DNA from: Ideonella sp. WA131b
Lineage (GTDB): Bacteria > Pseudomonadota > Gammaproteobacteria > Burkholderiales > Burkholderiaceae_C
Direction of reading: 5' to 3'
Assembly: GCA_023657425.1 (NCBI GenBank)
Contig: JAGTJW010000002.1
Location: forward strand, 114,431-178,430
DNA: 64,000 nt
The position numbers were made by a program, and so were the translations under genes. The notes below the pieces were generated by a model that worked only from the letters and a program-made list of their open reading frames with translations, was not told where the DNA came from and did not search any database. This document shows positions 36,147 through 44,918 of this stretch, piece by piece (position 1 is the first letter of the stretch; each line of letters opens with the position of its first letter).

Positions 36147-37415
36147 TCAGGCAGCGGCCTGCTCCAGCCCGAAGGCCTTGTGCAGCGCGCGCACGGCGAG
36201 CTCCATGTACTTTTCGTCGATCACCACGCTGGTCTTGATCTCGCTGGTGGTGATCATCTGGATGTTGATGCCCTCCTCCGAGAGCGTTCGGAACATCGTC
36301 GCCGCCACGCCAACGTGGCTCTTCATGCCGATGCCGACGATGCTGACCTTGCAGATCCTGGCGTCGCCGCGCACCTCTGCCGCGCCCACGGCGGGCAGCA
36401 CGGTGGTCTTGAGCACGTCAAGCGCGCGCGCGTAGTCGTTGCGGTGGACCGTGAAGCTGAAGTCGGTGCGCCCGTCGTGGCTCACGTTCTGGATGATGAC
36501 GTCGACGTCGATGTTGGCCTCGGCCACCGGGCCCAGCAGTGCATAGGCGATGCCCGGTTTGTCGGGCACGCCGATGACGGAGATCTTGGCCTCGTCGCGG
36601 TTGAACGCGATGCCGGCCACCACGGCTTGTTCCATCTTCTCGTCTTCCTCGAAAGTGATGAGCGTGCCCGAGCGGGCCTCTTCGTCGATCGGGATGTCCC
36701 AGGGCGTGAAGCTGGACAGCACGCGTGTGGGCACGCGGTACTTGCCGGCAAACTCCACCGAGCGGATCTGCAGCACCTTGCTGCCCTGGCTGGCCAGCTC
36801 GAGCATCTCCTCGAAGCTGATGGTGGCCAGGCGCCGCGCCTCGGGCACGATGCGCGGGTCGGTGGTGTAGACGCCGTCGACGTCGGTGTAGATCAGGCAC
36901 TCGGTGGCCTTCATCGCCGCGGCCACGGCCACCGCGCTGGTGTCGCTGCCGCCACGGCCCAGTGTGGTGACCCTGCCCTGGTCGTCGATGCCCTGGAAGC
37001 CGGTGATCACCACCACCTTGCCGGCGGCCAGATCTGCGCGAACGCGGCTGTCGTCGATGTGCGTGATGCGCGCCTTGGAGTAGGCGCTGTCGGTGCGGAT
37101 CGGCACCTGCCAGCCACCGTAGCTCACGGCCTGCAGGCCCTGGGCCTGGAGGGCCAGCGCCAGCAGCCCGACGCTGACCTGCTCGCCGGTGGCGGCCACG
37201 GCGTCGAGCTCGCGCAGGGCCTCGGGGGTGCCGGCGTTGGGCATCAGTTCCTTGGCCAGACCGAGCAGCCGGTTGGTCTCGCCACTCATGGCTGAGGGCA
37301 CGACGACGATCTGGTGGCCGGCGCGCACCCACTTGGCGACGCGCTGCGCGACGCTGCGGATGCGTTCGGTGGAACCCATGCTGGTGCCACCGTACTTGTG
37401 AACGATCAATGCCAT
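36147..37415 (-). CDS. lysC: aspartate kinase
   Basis: First enzyme of the aspartate family pathway (Lys, Thr, Met). It has 422 residues, typical of the alpha-type with two C-terminal ACT domains. The N-terminal KYGGTSMGS at 7-15 binds the phosphate, GFQGIDDQGRVTTLGRGGSDTSAVA is the kinase core, and ACT regions follow near 265-340 and 345-410. Feedback control by Lys or Thr is expected from the ACT domains but cannot be read. It comes after tilS with an 81-bp gap and before tRNA-Ser. Confidence 0.95.
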   Translation of the reverse strand: MALIVHKYGGTSMGSTERIRSVAQRVAKWVRAGHQIVVVPSAMSGETNRLLGLAKELMPNAGTPEALRELDAVAATGEQVSVGLLALALQAQGLQAVSYGGWQVPIRTDSAYSKARITHIDDSRVRADLAAGKVVVITGFQGIDDQGRVTTLGRGGSDTSAVAVAAAMKATECLIYTDVDGVYTTDPRIVPEARRLATISFEEMLELASQGSKVLQIRSVEFAGKYRVPTRVLSSFTPWDIPIDEEARSGTLITFEEDEKMEQAVVAGIAFNRDEAKISVIGVPDKPGIAYALLGPVAEANIDVDVIIQNVSHDGRTDFSFTVHRNDYARALDVLKTTVLPAVGAAEVRGDARICKVSIVGIGMKSHVGVAATMFRTLSEEGINIQMITTSEIKTSVVIDEKYMELAVRALHKAFGLEQAAA

Positions 37416-37496
37416 GGCTGGCGCTGCAGGGTCGTTGGGAAGGAGGTCGCCGACGCGGACGCCAAACGCGGCGCCTTCAAGGCAAGGCTTGGGATT

Positions 37497-38441
37497 CTAG
37501 GTCGCGCGCTGACGATGCCCAGTCGCGCCAGCCGCCAGGTGCACCGTCAGCTCGCCGCCACGGCGGCACACGGTGGCGCCCGGGGCGGGCCAGCGCGCCG
37601 GGGCCACACCGGCCGCAGCTTCGGCCAGCAGGCGCTCCACCAGCGTCTGCGGCGCGCCCTGCCCCAGGCACTGCTGCAGCCAGGCGCGCAGCAGGTTCGC
37701 GCGGCGAGCCGGGCTCAGCGCGCGCCAGGGTGCCAGTCGCAAGACCTCGCCGTAAAGCACGCCCGAGGCGTCGGCAGTGGCCACCTCGTCGGCCAAGGCC
37801 TGCGCCGCCTGGGCGTGGCGCGCCGCCATCGTCAACACCGTGTCCACCTGCGGGAAGGCGGCCTGCAAGGCCGGCCACACGGCCTGGCGCAAGCGGCTGC
37901 GGGCATAGCGCGGGTCGGCATTGCTGGCGTCGTCCACCACCCGCAGGCGGTGCCGGCGCACATAGGCCTCGATGGCCCCGCGGGGCTGGTCGAGCCAGGG
38001 CCGCGCGAAAGTGACGCCGTCGCGCTGCGCCTGCCGTGGCATCGCGCTCAGGCCCGCGTTGCCGGCGCCGCGCAGGGCCTGAAGCAGCCAGGTCTCGGCT
38101 TGGTCGCGCCGGTGTTGGGCCAGCAGCACGAGACCACAGCCAGCCGCCTTCGCCATCCGCGCCAGCGCGGCGTAGCGGCCCTGACGAGCCCAGGCCTCCA
38201 CGCTGTCGCCCTTGGCCGGCGCGCCTTGCAGCCGTTCGGTCGCGTAGCGAGCGCCCCAGCGCCGCGCCTGGCGCGCCACCTGCGCCTGCCAGGCATCGGC
38301 CTCGGGCATCAGCCCGTGGTGCACGTGCAAGGCCCAGACCTCAACGCCCGCCTGGCCGGCCTGCGCCAGCGTGCAGTGCAGCAGCGCGGTGGAATCGGGG
38401 CCGCCGCTGGTGGCCACGGCCACACGCGGCGGCCCGGCCAC
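37497..38441 (-). CDS. tilS: tRNA(Ile)-lysidine synthase
   Basis: Converts cytidine 34 of tRNA-Ile(CAU) to lysidine so that it reads AUA. It has 314 residues. The PP-loop SGGPDST lies near 11-17, with LAQHRRDQAETWLLQALRGAG and DDASNADPRYARSRLR following. The protein lacks most of the C-terminal domain found in the E. coli enzyme. The start is a GTG at 38441, just one base after the accA stop, so the genes are coupled. Confidence 0.93.
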   Translation of the reverse strand: MAGPPRVAVATSGGPDSTALLHCTLAQAGQAGVEVWALHVHHGLMPEADAWQAQVARQARRWGARYATERLQGAPAKGDSVEAWARQGRYAALARMAKAAGCGLVLLAQHRRDQAETWLLQALRGAGNAGLSAMPRQAQRDGVTFARPWLDQPRGAIEAYVRRHRLRVVDDASNADPRYARSRLRQAVWPALQAAFPQVDTVLTMAARHAQAAQALADEVATADASGVLYGEVLRLAPWRALSPARRANLLRAWLQQCLGQGAPQTLVERLLAEAAAGVAPARWPAPGATVCRRGGELTVHLAAGATGHRQRAT

Positions 38442-38442
38442 G

Positions 38443-39414
38443 TCAGTGGTCCTTGCTGTCGGTGTACCGGCCGTAGGCGCGCAGCCGCTCGTAGCGGCGG
38501 TTGAGCAGGTCCTTGGGCTTGAGATCGCTCACCTGGCGCAAGGCATCGGCCAGCGCGCGCTTGAGCTGGGCCGACATCCAGGGCAGATCGCGGTGCGCGC
38601 CGCCCACGGGCTCGCTGACGATCTTGTCCACCAGGCCCAGGGCCTTGAGGCGGTGCGCGGTGATGCCCAGGGCCTCCGCGGCCTCGGATGCCCGCTCGGC
38701 CGTCTTCCACAGGATGCTGGCGCAGCCCTCAGGCGAAATCACCGAGTAAACGCTGTACTGCAGCATCAGCACCTGATCGGCGACGCTGATGGCCAGCGCA
38801 CCGCCGGAGCCGCCCTCGCCGATGATGGTGCTGATGATGGGCACCTCGAGCTGCGCCATCTCGAAGATGTTGCGGCCGATGGCCTCGGACTGTCCGCGCT
38901 CTTCGGCGCCGATGCCGGGGTAGGCGCCGGGCGTGTCGACGAAGGTGAAGACCGGCAGGCCGAACTTCTGTGCCAGGTGCATCAGGCGCAGCGCCTTGCG
39001 GTAGCCCTCGGGCCGGCTCATGCCGAAGTTGCGCAGCGTGCGCTCCTTCGTGTCACGGCCCTTCTGGTGGCCCACCACCATGCAGGGCAGGCCGTTGAAG
39101 CGCGCCAGACCGCCGACGATGGACAGGTCATCGGCGTAGTGGCGGTCGCCGTGCAACTCGTGGAAGTCGGTGAAGACCTCGTTCACGTAGTCCAGCGTGT
39201 AGGGCCGCTGCGGATGGCGCGCGATCAGCGTCACCTGCCAGGGCGTGAGGTTGGCGAAGATGTCGCGCGTGAGCTGCTGGCTCTTTTCGCTCAGGCGCTC
39301 GATCTCGTCGGAAATGTCCACCGCCGACTCGGTCTGCACGTAACGCAGTTCCTCGATCTTGCCTTCGAGCTCGGCGATCGGGTTCTCGAACTCCAGGAAA
39401 TGTCGTTTGCTCAT
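38443..39414 (-). CDS. accA: acetyl-CoA carboxylase carboxyltransferase alpha subunit
   Basis: Carboxyltransferase alpha subunit that forms malonyl-CoA with AccD, 323 residues. Signatures are [21 protein letters not shown] at the start, [20 protein letters not shown] and a [11 protein letters not shown] core near 205. The ATG at 39414 fits the family. It lies in a minus-strand run with alkA-like and cysS upstream and tilS and lysC downstream, a Burkholderiales order. accB, accC and accD are elsewhere. Confidence 0.97.
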   Translation of the reverse strand: MSKRHFLEFENPIAELEGKIEELRYVQTESAVDISDEIERLSEKSQQLTRDIFANLTPWQVTLIARHPQRPYTLDYVNEVFTDFHELHGDRHYADDLSIVGGLARFNGLPCMVVGHQKGRDTKERTLRNFGMSRPEGYRKALRLMHLAQKFGLPVFTFVDTPGAYPGIGAEERGQSEAIGRNIFEMAQLEVPIISTIIGEGGSGGALAISVADQVLMLQYSVYSVISPEGCASILWKTAERASEAAEALGITAHRLKALGLVDKIVSEPVGGAHRDLPWMSAQLKRALADALRQVSDLKPKDLLNRRYERLRAYGRYTDSKDH

Positions 39415-39436
39415 GGCTCGGCGGCTCGTCGCGTTG

Positions 39437-40102
39437 TCAGTACTCCACGGGGAGCGGGTCCAGGCTGCGCCAAATGTACCAAGTCGCCACCGAGCGGTAA
39501 GGTGCCCAGGCCTCGGCCACCTCGCGCGCGTCGGCGCGCGAAACGGGCTCGCCGCTGAAGTAGCTCAGGCTGATGCCCTTGAGCAGCCCGAGGTCGTCCA
39601 GCGGCAGCACATCGGGCCGCATCAAGTGGAAGATGAGGAACATCTCGGCCGTCCAGCGGCCGATGCCACGGATGGCCTCGAGCTCGGCGACGATGGCCTC
39701 GTCGTCCATCGCGCCCCAGTGCGCCGGCTTGGCCCGGCCGTCGGCGAAATGCCGGGCCAGATCCTGCAGATACTCGCACTTGCGCGCCGACAGCCCGGCT
39801 TCGCGCATCGCGGGCGTGGCGATGGCCAGCACGGCCTTGGGCGCCAGCCGGTGCGGCGCACCGCCCACGGCGGCAGCAAACCGGTCCCAGACCGACTGCG
39901 CGGCCTTCACGCTGATCTGCTGGCCGACGATGCTGCGCGCCAGCGTCGTGAAGGCGTCGCCACGGCTGGCCAGGCGGGCCTCGCCGAACTGCGGGATCAG
40001 CTTCTTGAGGACGCGGTCTCGGCGCGACAAATGCCTGCACGCGTCGTCCCAGTAGACCGGAGAGCCGGCCGGCGGCTCCGGCGCGGCACGCGACGGGGCC
40101 AT
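39437..40102 (-). CDS. DNA-3-methyladenine glycosylase II (AlkA-like)
   Basis: Base-excision glycosylase of the HhH-GPD fold, 221 residues. [20 protein letters not shown] is the helical part. The helix-hairpin-helix is [18 protein letters not shown], and the catalytic aspartate follows in VLPLDDLGL. It removes alkylated bases such as 3-methyladenine. The first base of its start codon is the last base of the cysS stop (TGATG), so the two are coupled. It lacks the N-terminal domain of E. coli AlkA and is closer to the short AlkA type. Confidence 0.9.
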   Translation of the reverse strand: MAPSRAAPEPPAGSPVYWDDACRHLSRRDRVLKKLIPQFGEARLASRGDAFTTLARSIVGQQISVKAAQSVWDRFAAAVGGAPHRLAPKAVLAIATPAMREAGLSARKCEYLQDLARHFADGRAKPAHWGAMDDEAIVAELEAIRGIGRWTAEMFLIFHLMRPDVLPLDDLGLLKGISLSYFSGEPVSRADAREVAEAWAPYRSVATWYIWRSLDPLPVEY

Positions 40103-41493
40103 CAGGCGCGGACCCAGGTCGTGCCTTGCGGCGAGTCCTTCAGCAGCACGCCCTGCTCGGCGAGCTGTTGGCGGATGCGGTCAGCCTCGGCGAAGTCGCG
40201 GGCCTGCTTGGCCGCGGCACGCGCAGCGATGCGCTGCGCGACCCAGGCTTCGTCGATGCCCACGGCGCCGCCCTGCAGCCACTGCCGCGGCGGCTGCTCA
40301 AGCAGGCCGAGCACGCCCCCGAGAGACCGCAGCAGCGCCGCGTCGGCCTTCTCGCCGCGGTTGACGCTGCCCACCAGCTCGAACAACACGGCAAGGGCGC
40401 CGGCGGTGTTGAAGTCGTCGTCCATCGCGGCCTTGAAAGTGGCGGCGCGGGGTTCGGTCCAGTCGATCGCCGCCAATGGCGGCGGGCTGCCCGCGGCGTC
40501 CAGCGCGGTGTACAGGCGGCGCAGTGCGCTGCGCGCTTCTTCAAGCACGGTGTCGCTGAAATTGAACGGGCTGCGGTAGTGCGTGCGCAGCATGAACAGG
40601 CGCAGACTCTCGCCGTCGACCGACTTCAGCACGTCGGCAATGGTGAAGAAGTTGTGCAGCGACTTCGACATCTTCGTGTCGTCGACGTTGAGAAAACCGT
40701 TGTGCATCCAGGTGCGCACGAACTCGCGCGCGCCGGCACCCTCACTCTGCGCGATCTCGTTTTCGTGGTGCGGGAACACCAGGTCCAGACCGCCACCGTG
40801 GATGTCGAAGGGTGCACCCAGCAGCGCCTCGCCCATGGCCGAGCACTCGATGGCCCAGCCGGGGCGGCCGCGGCCGAAGGGGCTGTCCCAGATGGCGTCC
40901 TCCGGCTCGGTGGGCTTGGCCGCCTTCCACAGCACGAAGTCCAGCGGGTCTTCCTTGGCGGCGGTGGTGGCCACGCGCTCGCCGGCGCGCAGCTCATCCA
41001 GGCTCTTGCCGCTGAGCTTGCCGTAGCCCGGCTGCTTGCGCACCGCGAAGTTCACGTCGCCGGCGTCATCGCCAGCCCTGGCGCGGTAGGCCAGGCCGTT
41101 GCGCTCAAGGCGGCCGATCATCGACAGCATCTGCGGCACGTACGCCGTCGCACGCGGCTCGTGCGTCGGCCGCAGCAGCTTCAGCGCGTCGAAGTCGGCG
41201 TGCATCAGCGCAGTCATCTCGTCGGTCAGCGCGCGGATCGTGCTGCCGCGCTCGACCGCGCGCCGGATGATCTTGTCGTCGATGTCGGTGATGTTGCGGA
41301 CGTAGGTCACGCGCCAGCCGCTGGTCCGAAGCCAGCGCACCACCGTGTCGAAAGACATCGCCATCCGGGCATGGCCCAGGTGGCAGCGGTCGTAGACCGT
41401 GATGCCGCAGACATACATTCGCACATGGCCGGGTTCGATGGGCTCGAAGCGCTCGAGCCGGCGCGTCAGCGTGTTGTGGATGTGCAGCGTCAT
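40102..41493 (-). CDS. cysS: cysteinyl-tRNA synthetase
   Basis: Charges tRNA-Cys, 463 residues. The zinc-site cysteine is in [16 protein letters not shown] at 29-44, which also holds the HIGH-like HLGH. The KMSKS loop is KMSKSLHNF near 270. [11 protein letters not shown] and [20 protein letters not shown] give the other zinc ligands and active-site residues. First gene of the cysS-alkA-accA-tilS-lysC run. A TPR-protein gene is divergent with a 97-bp gap containing the promoters. Confidence 0.96.
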   Translation of the reverse strand: MTLHIHNTLTRRLERFEPIEPGHVRMYVCGITVYDRCHLGHARMAMSFDTVVRWLRTSGWRVTYVRNITDIDDKIIRRAVERGSTIRALTDEMTALMHADFDALKLLRPTHEPRATAYVPQMLSMIGRLERNGLAYRARAGDDAGDVNFAVRKQPGYGKLSGKSLDELRAGERVATTAAKEDPLDFVLWKAAKPTEPEDAIWDSPFGRGRPGWAIECSAMGEALLGAPFDIHGGGLDLVFPHHENEIAQSEGAGAREFVRTWMHNGFLNVDDTKMSKSLHNFFTIADVLKSVDGESLRLFMLRTHYRSPFNFSDTVLEEARSALRRLYTALDAAGSPPPLAAIDWTEPRAATFKAAMDDDFNTAGALAVLFELVGSVNRGEKADAALLRSLGGVLGLLEQPPRQWLQGGAVGIDEAWVAQRIAARAAAKQARDFAEADRIRQQLAEQGVLLKDSPQGTTWVRA

Positions 41494-41590
41494 CGCGGAA
41501 GGGCGGGTTTCAGAGGCGCCAAGGGGGCCGGCGGGGGCCCCCTAGAATGGATTTTTCAGTATAGCGGCACCCCCTTGCCCGTTGCCCCCC

Positions 41591-42151
41591 GTGTCCCAGC
41601 CTAACGCCCCGTCTCAGGCCACTGCCCGCGTCCGTTGCGCGCGCCTGGCCCGGCGGGTCGGCGTGGCGGCGTGGCTGATGTGCACGGGCGTGCTGGCCGC
41701 GGCCTCCCTGCCCGACGAAGTGAACACCCTTTTGGCGGCTGGCCGCGCCGCCGAGGCGCTGCAACGCATCGAGCAAGCGCTGTTGGTGAGCCCGCGCGAA
41801 GCGCAGACCCGCTTCGTGCACGGCGTGGTGCTGATGGAGCTGCGGCGCGACGCCGAGGCCGCCGAGCTCTTCACGCGCATCGCGCAGGAGTTCCCCGAAC
41901 TGCCCGAGCCCTTCAACAACCTCGGCCTGCTGCACGCCCGCGCCGGCCGGCTGGATGCGGCGCGCGTGGCGCTCGAGGCCGCGCTGCGCAACGACCCAGG
42001 CCACCGCGCCGCCCGCGCCAACCTGGCGGAGGTGCACCTGATGCTGGCCGTGGCCAACTGGGAGCAGCTCGGCACCACTGCGCCGCTGGAGCCCCGATTG
42101 GCGCGCCGCCTGCAAGCCGTGCGCGAGCTGCTGGTACCGGCAGCCCGGTAG
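41591..42151 (+). CDS. exported tetratricopeptide-repeat protein
   Basis: TPR protein of 186 residues from a GTG at 41591 (a TTG nine bases upstream is possible). A signal peptide (about 20-41, ending VLAAAS) is followed by TPR units: DEVNTLLAAGRAAEALQRIEQALL, TRFVHGVVLMELRRDAEAAELFTRIA, and EPFNNLGLLHARAGRLDAARVALEAAL. It is expected in the periplasm as a protein-interaction module. The ppiA gene follows by 48 bp, hinting at a role in envelope protein folding or assembly, which is inference. Confidence 0.85.
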   Translation: MSQPNAPSQATARVRCARLARRVGVAAWLMCTGVLAAASLPDEVNTLLAAGRAAEALQRIEQALLVSPREAQTRFVHGVVLMELRRDAEAAELFTRIAQEFPELPEPFNNLGLLHARAGRLDAARVALEAALRNDPGHRAARANLAEVHLMLAVANWEQLGTTAPLEPRLARRLQAVRELLVPAAR

Positions 42152-42199
42152 ACTGCGCGCCGCTTTCGCCACTCACCAGCGGCCCCGCCGCGCCGACCG

Positions 42200-42760
42200 A
42201 TGAACGCACTGCTTCGCCCCCTGCTGGCTGCCAGCCTCGTGCTGGCCACGCTGACCGCGCCCTTGTCTGCCTGGGCGCTGAAGGTGCGGCTGGCCACCTC
42301 GGCCGGCGACATCGTCATCGAGCTCGATGCCGCCAAGGCGCCGGGCACGGTGGCCAACTTCATGTCTTACGTGCGCGCCGGCCACTACGACGGCACGGTG
42401 TTCCACCGCGTCATCGACGGCTTCATGATCCAGGGCGGCGGCATGGATGCGCGCCTGCGCGAGAAGCCCACCAAGGCGCCGATCAAGCTCGAGGCTGGCA
42501 ACGGCCTGAGCAACGTGCGCGGCACGCTGGCGATGGCGCGCACCAACAACCCCGACTCGGCCACGGCGCAGTTCTTCATCAACGTCGTCGACAACCCGCG
42601 GCTGGACAGCTTCGGCGGCGGCTACGCCGTGTTCGGCCGCGTCATCGAGGGCATGGACGTGGTCGACCGCATCCGGGCCGTGCCGACGCAGGCGCAGGGC
42701 ATGCACCAGAACGTACCGAACACGCCGATCACCATCAACAAGACTTCCGTGGAGAAGTGA
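42200..42760 (+). CDS. ppiA: periplasmic peptidyl-prolyl cis-trans isomerase (cyclophilin)
   Basis: Cyclophilin of 186 residues with a signal peptide at about 1-26 ([14 protein letters not shown]). Catalytic features are [15 protein letters not shown], the [20 protein letters not shown] block and [15 protein letters not shown]. It speeds prolyl bond turnover in secreted proteins. Directly followed by a cytoplasmic paralogue with no signal peptide, one base apart, so the pair is a tandem duplicate with different locations. Confidence 0.93.
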   Translation: MNALLRPLLAASLVLATLTAPLSAWALKVRLATSAGDIVIELDAAKAPGTVANFMSYVRAGHYDGTVFHRVIDGFMIQGGGMDARLREKPTKAPIKLEAGNGLSNVRGTLAMARTNNPDSATAQFFINVVDNPRLDSFGGGYAVFGRVIEGMDVVDRIRAVPTQAQGMHQNVPNTPITINKTSVEK

Positions 42761-42761
42761 C

Positions 42762-43265
42762 ATGACCAAGACCGTGCAGATGGACACCAGCGCAGGCACC
42801 CTGCGCATCGAGCTCGACGACGTGGCCGCGCCCTTGTCGACCGCCAACTTCCTGGCCTACGTCAAGGCCGGCCACTACGACGGCACCGTGTTCCACCGCG
42901 TCATCAAGGGCTTCATGCTCCAGGGCGGCGGCTTCGAACCCGGCATGAAGCAGAAGGGCACGCTCGCGCCCATCCGCAACGAGGCCTCCAACGGCCTGAA
43001 GAACAAGCACTACACGCTGGCGATGGCGCGCACCTCCGATCCGCACTCGGCCACGGCGCAGTTCTTCATCAACACCACCGACAACGGCTTCCTCGACTTC
43101 AAGAGCGAAAGCGCCCAGGGCTGGGGCTACGCCGTCTTCGGCAAGGTCGTCGCCGGCATGGACGTGGTCGACACCATCGAGAAGGTGCGCACCGGACGCA
43201 AGGGCTTCCACGACGACGTGCCGCTGGAAGACGTGCTCATCACCAGCGCCGCCGAGATCGTCTGA
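42762..43265 (+). CDS. ppiB: cytoplasmic peptidyl-prolyl cis-trans isomerase (cyclophilin)
   Basis: Cyclophilin of 167 residues without a signal peptide. It shares the catalytic blocks with the preceding gene: [38 protein letters not shown], and [16 protein letters not shown]. The longer loop [11 protein letters not shown] is the PpiB type. Its stop overlaps the lpxH start as TGATG, so lpxH depends on its translation. Confidence 0.95.
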   Translation: MTKTVQMDTSAGTLRIELDDVAAPLSTANFLAYVKAGHYDGTVFHRVIKGFMLQGGGFEPGMKQKGTLAPIRNEASNGLKNKHYTLAMARTSDPHSATAQFFINTTDNGFLDFKSESAQGWGYAVFGKVVAGMDVVDTIEKVRTGRKGFHDDVPLEDVLITSAAEIV

Positions 43266-44083
43266 TGGCGGGGCGCGGCGTGCCGACCGCGCCCGCGGCG
43301 ACCGTGAGACCCGCCGGGTTGCCGGCCTTCTTCGAGATGGCAGCCCCTGAGGGCTGGCAGGCTGTCGACTTCATTTCCGACCTGCACCTGGACGAGGCCC
43401 TGCCACGCACCACCGAGGCCTGGATGGCGCACCTTCGCCATACACGGGCGGACTGCGTGGTCATGCTGGGCGACATCTTCGAACTGTGGGTGGGCGACGA
43501 GCAGGTCGACCGTCCCTTCGAGGCGAGCTGTGTGGCTGCCATGGCCGACGCGGCCAGCCACCGCGAGCTGGCCTTCATGGTGGGCAACCGCGACTTCCTG
43601 GCAGGCCCGCGGCTGTGGCGCGAGGCCGGGCTGCGCGCCCTGCCCGACCCCACGGTGCTTGATGCCTGGGGCCAGCGCGTACTGCTCACGCACGGCGACG
43701 CGCTGTGCCTCGACGACCGGCCATACCAGGCTTTTCGGACCGAAGTGCGCGGCGAGGCCTGGCGCAAGGCCTTCCTGGCGCGCCCGCTGGCGGACAGGCT
43801 GGCCATGGCGGCCGAGATCCGCCAGGCCAGCCGCACGCGCCGACAGTTCGACGGCAGCAGCCTGGCCGACGTCGACCCTGCCGAAGCGGTGAAGTGGATG
43901 CACGCGATGGGCACCCGCGAGATGGTGCACGGCCACACCCACCGCCCGGGCAGCCACGCGCTGGCGCCCGGATTCAAGCGCCACGTGCTCAGCGACTGGG
44001 ACCTGGACACCGCCGGCCGGGCCGAGGTGCTGCGCCTGACGCGTGACGGCTTCGAGCGCGTGGCGCCGGCACGCGCGACCTGA
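43265..44083 (+). CDS. lpxH: UDP-2,3-diacylglucosamine diphosphatase
   Basis: Lipid A enzyme that cleaves UDP-2,3-diacylglucosamine to lipid X and UMP. It has 272 residues. Metal motifs are ISDLHLDE (about 38-45), GDIFELW, VGNRDFL, THGD and HGHTHRPG. An N-terminal lead of about 30 residues precedes the core and is not conserved in the family, so translation may start at a downstream codon. The ATG at 43265 is the only coupled start (TGATG with ppiB). Other lpx genes are not in the window. Confidence 0.93.
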   Translation: MAGRGVPTAPAATVRPAGLPAFFEMAAPEGWQAVDFISDLHLDEALPRTTEAWMAHLRHTRADCVVMLGDIFELWVGDEQVDRPFEASCVAAMADAASHRELAFMVGNRDFLAGPRLWREAGLRALPDPTVLDAWGQRVLLTHGDALCLDDRPYQAFRTEVRGEAWRKAFLARPLADRLAMAAEIRQASRTRRQFDGSSLADVDPAEAVKWMHAMGTREMVHGHTHRPGSHALAPGFKRHVLSDWDLDTAGRAEVLRLTRDGFERVAPARAT

Positions 44084-44096
44084 TTGCCCCGCTCCG

Positions 44097-44903
44097 ATGC
44101 TCGGAAGGCTCTGGCAGGACTGGCGCAGCGCCCGCGACGAGGCGGCCGTGCGCCGTCGCGCCATCCCCGACGATCTGTGGAAGCGCACCCTGGTCCGCTA
44201 CCCCTTCCTGCAGCGACGTGACCCTGCCGACGCGGCCGAACTGCGCCGGCTGACGAGCCTGTTTCTCGACCGCAAGGAGTTTGTCTGCACCGGTAGCCTG
44301 CAGCTCACGAATGCGCTTGCGGTGGCGATCGCGGCGCAGGCAGCGCTGCCGGTGCTGCGCTTGGGCATCGAGCGCTATGACGGCTTTGTGGGCCTCGTGG
44401 TGCACCCCGAGCCCGTGGTGGCCAGGCGGGAGCACGCCGACGACGACGGCGTCGTCCACGCCTACGAAGAACCGCTGGCCGGCGAAGCGATGGCAGGCGG
44501 CCCCGTGATGCTGGTCTGGCCGGACGTGCGCCGCGCCGGCCAGAGCGCCCCTCAGGGCTACAACGTCGTCATCCACGAGTTTGCGCACGTGCTCGACATG
44601 GCCGACGGGCTGGCCGACGGTGTGCCGCTGCTGCCACCGAGCATCGACCGCGGCGGGTGGTGCGCGATGCTCGACCGCGAGTACCAGACCTTCGCGGCCC
44701 GCGTGGAGCGCGAGGAAGACACCGCGCTGGACCCCTACGCAGCCAGCGCCGTCGAGGAGTTCTTCGCCGTGGCAAGCGAAAGCTTTTTTGTCGATCCAGC
44801 GCGCATGCGGGCCGAGCATGCGGCGCTTTACGGGCAGTTCAGAAACTTCTACCGGCAGGATCCGGCGTCGGACCTGCCTGCGAGAGTTCTGGCCCGGCCC
44901 TGA
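44097..44903 (+). CDS. mtfA: M90 metallopeptidase MtfA
   Basis: Zinc peptidase of the MtfA family, 268 residues. The zinc motif HEFAHVLD is near residue 160, the third ligand is in AVEEFFAVASESFF, and the N-terminal RRRAIPDDLWKRTL block fits the family. In enterobacteria MtfA binds the glucose regulator Mlc, but in Burkholderiales the partner is unknown. The frame is open upstream to 44043, but MLGRLWQDW at 44097 is the family start. It lies 13 bp after lpxH and converges on clpA. Confidence 0.88.
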   Translation: MLGRLWQDWRSARDEAAVRRRAIPDDLWKRTLVRYPFLQRRDPADAAELRRLTSLFLDRKEFVCTGSLQLTNALAVAIAAQAALPVLRLGIERYDGFVGLVVHPEPVVARREHADDDGVVHAYEEPLAGEAMAGGPVMLVWPDVRRAGQSAPQGYNVVIHEFAHVLDMADGLADGVPLLPPSIDRGGWCAMLDREYQTFAARVEREEDTALDPYAASAVEEFFAVASESFFVDPARMRAEHAALYGQFRNFYRQDPASDLPARVLARP

Positions 44904-44918
44904 GCGGACCGGGCAGGT

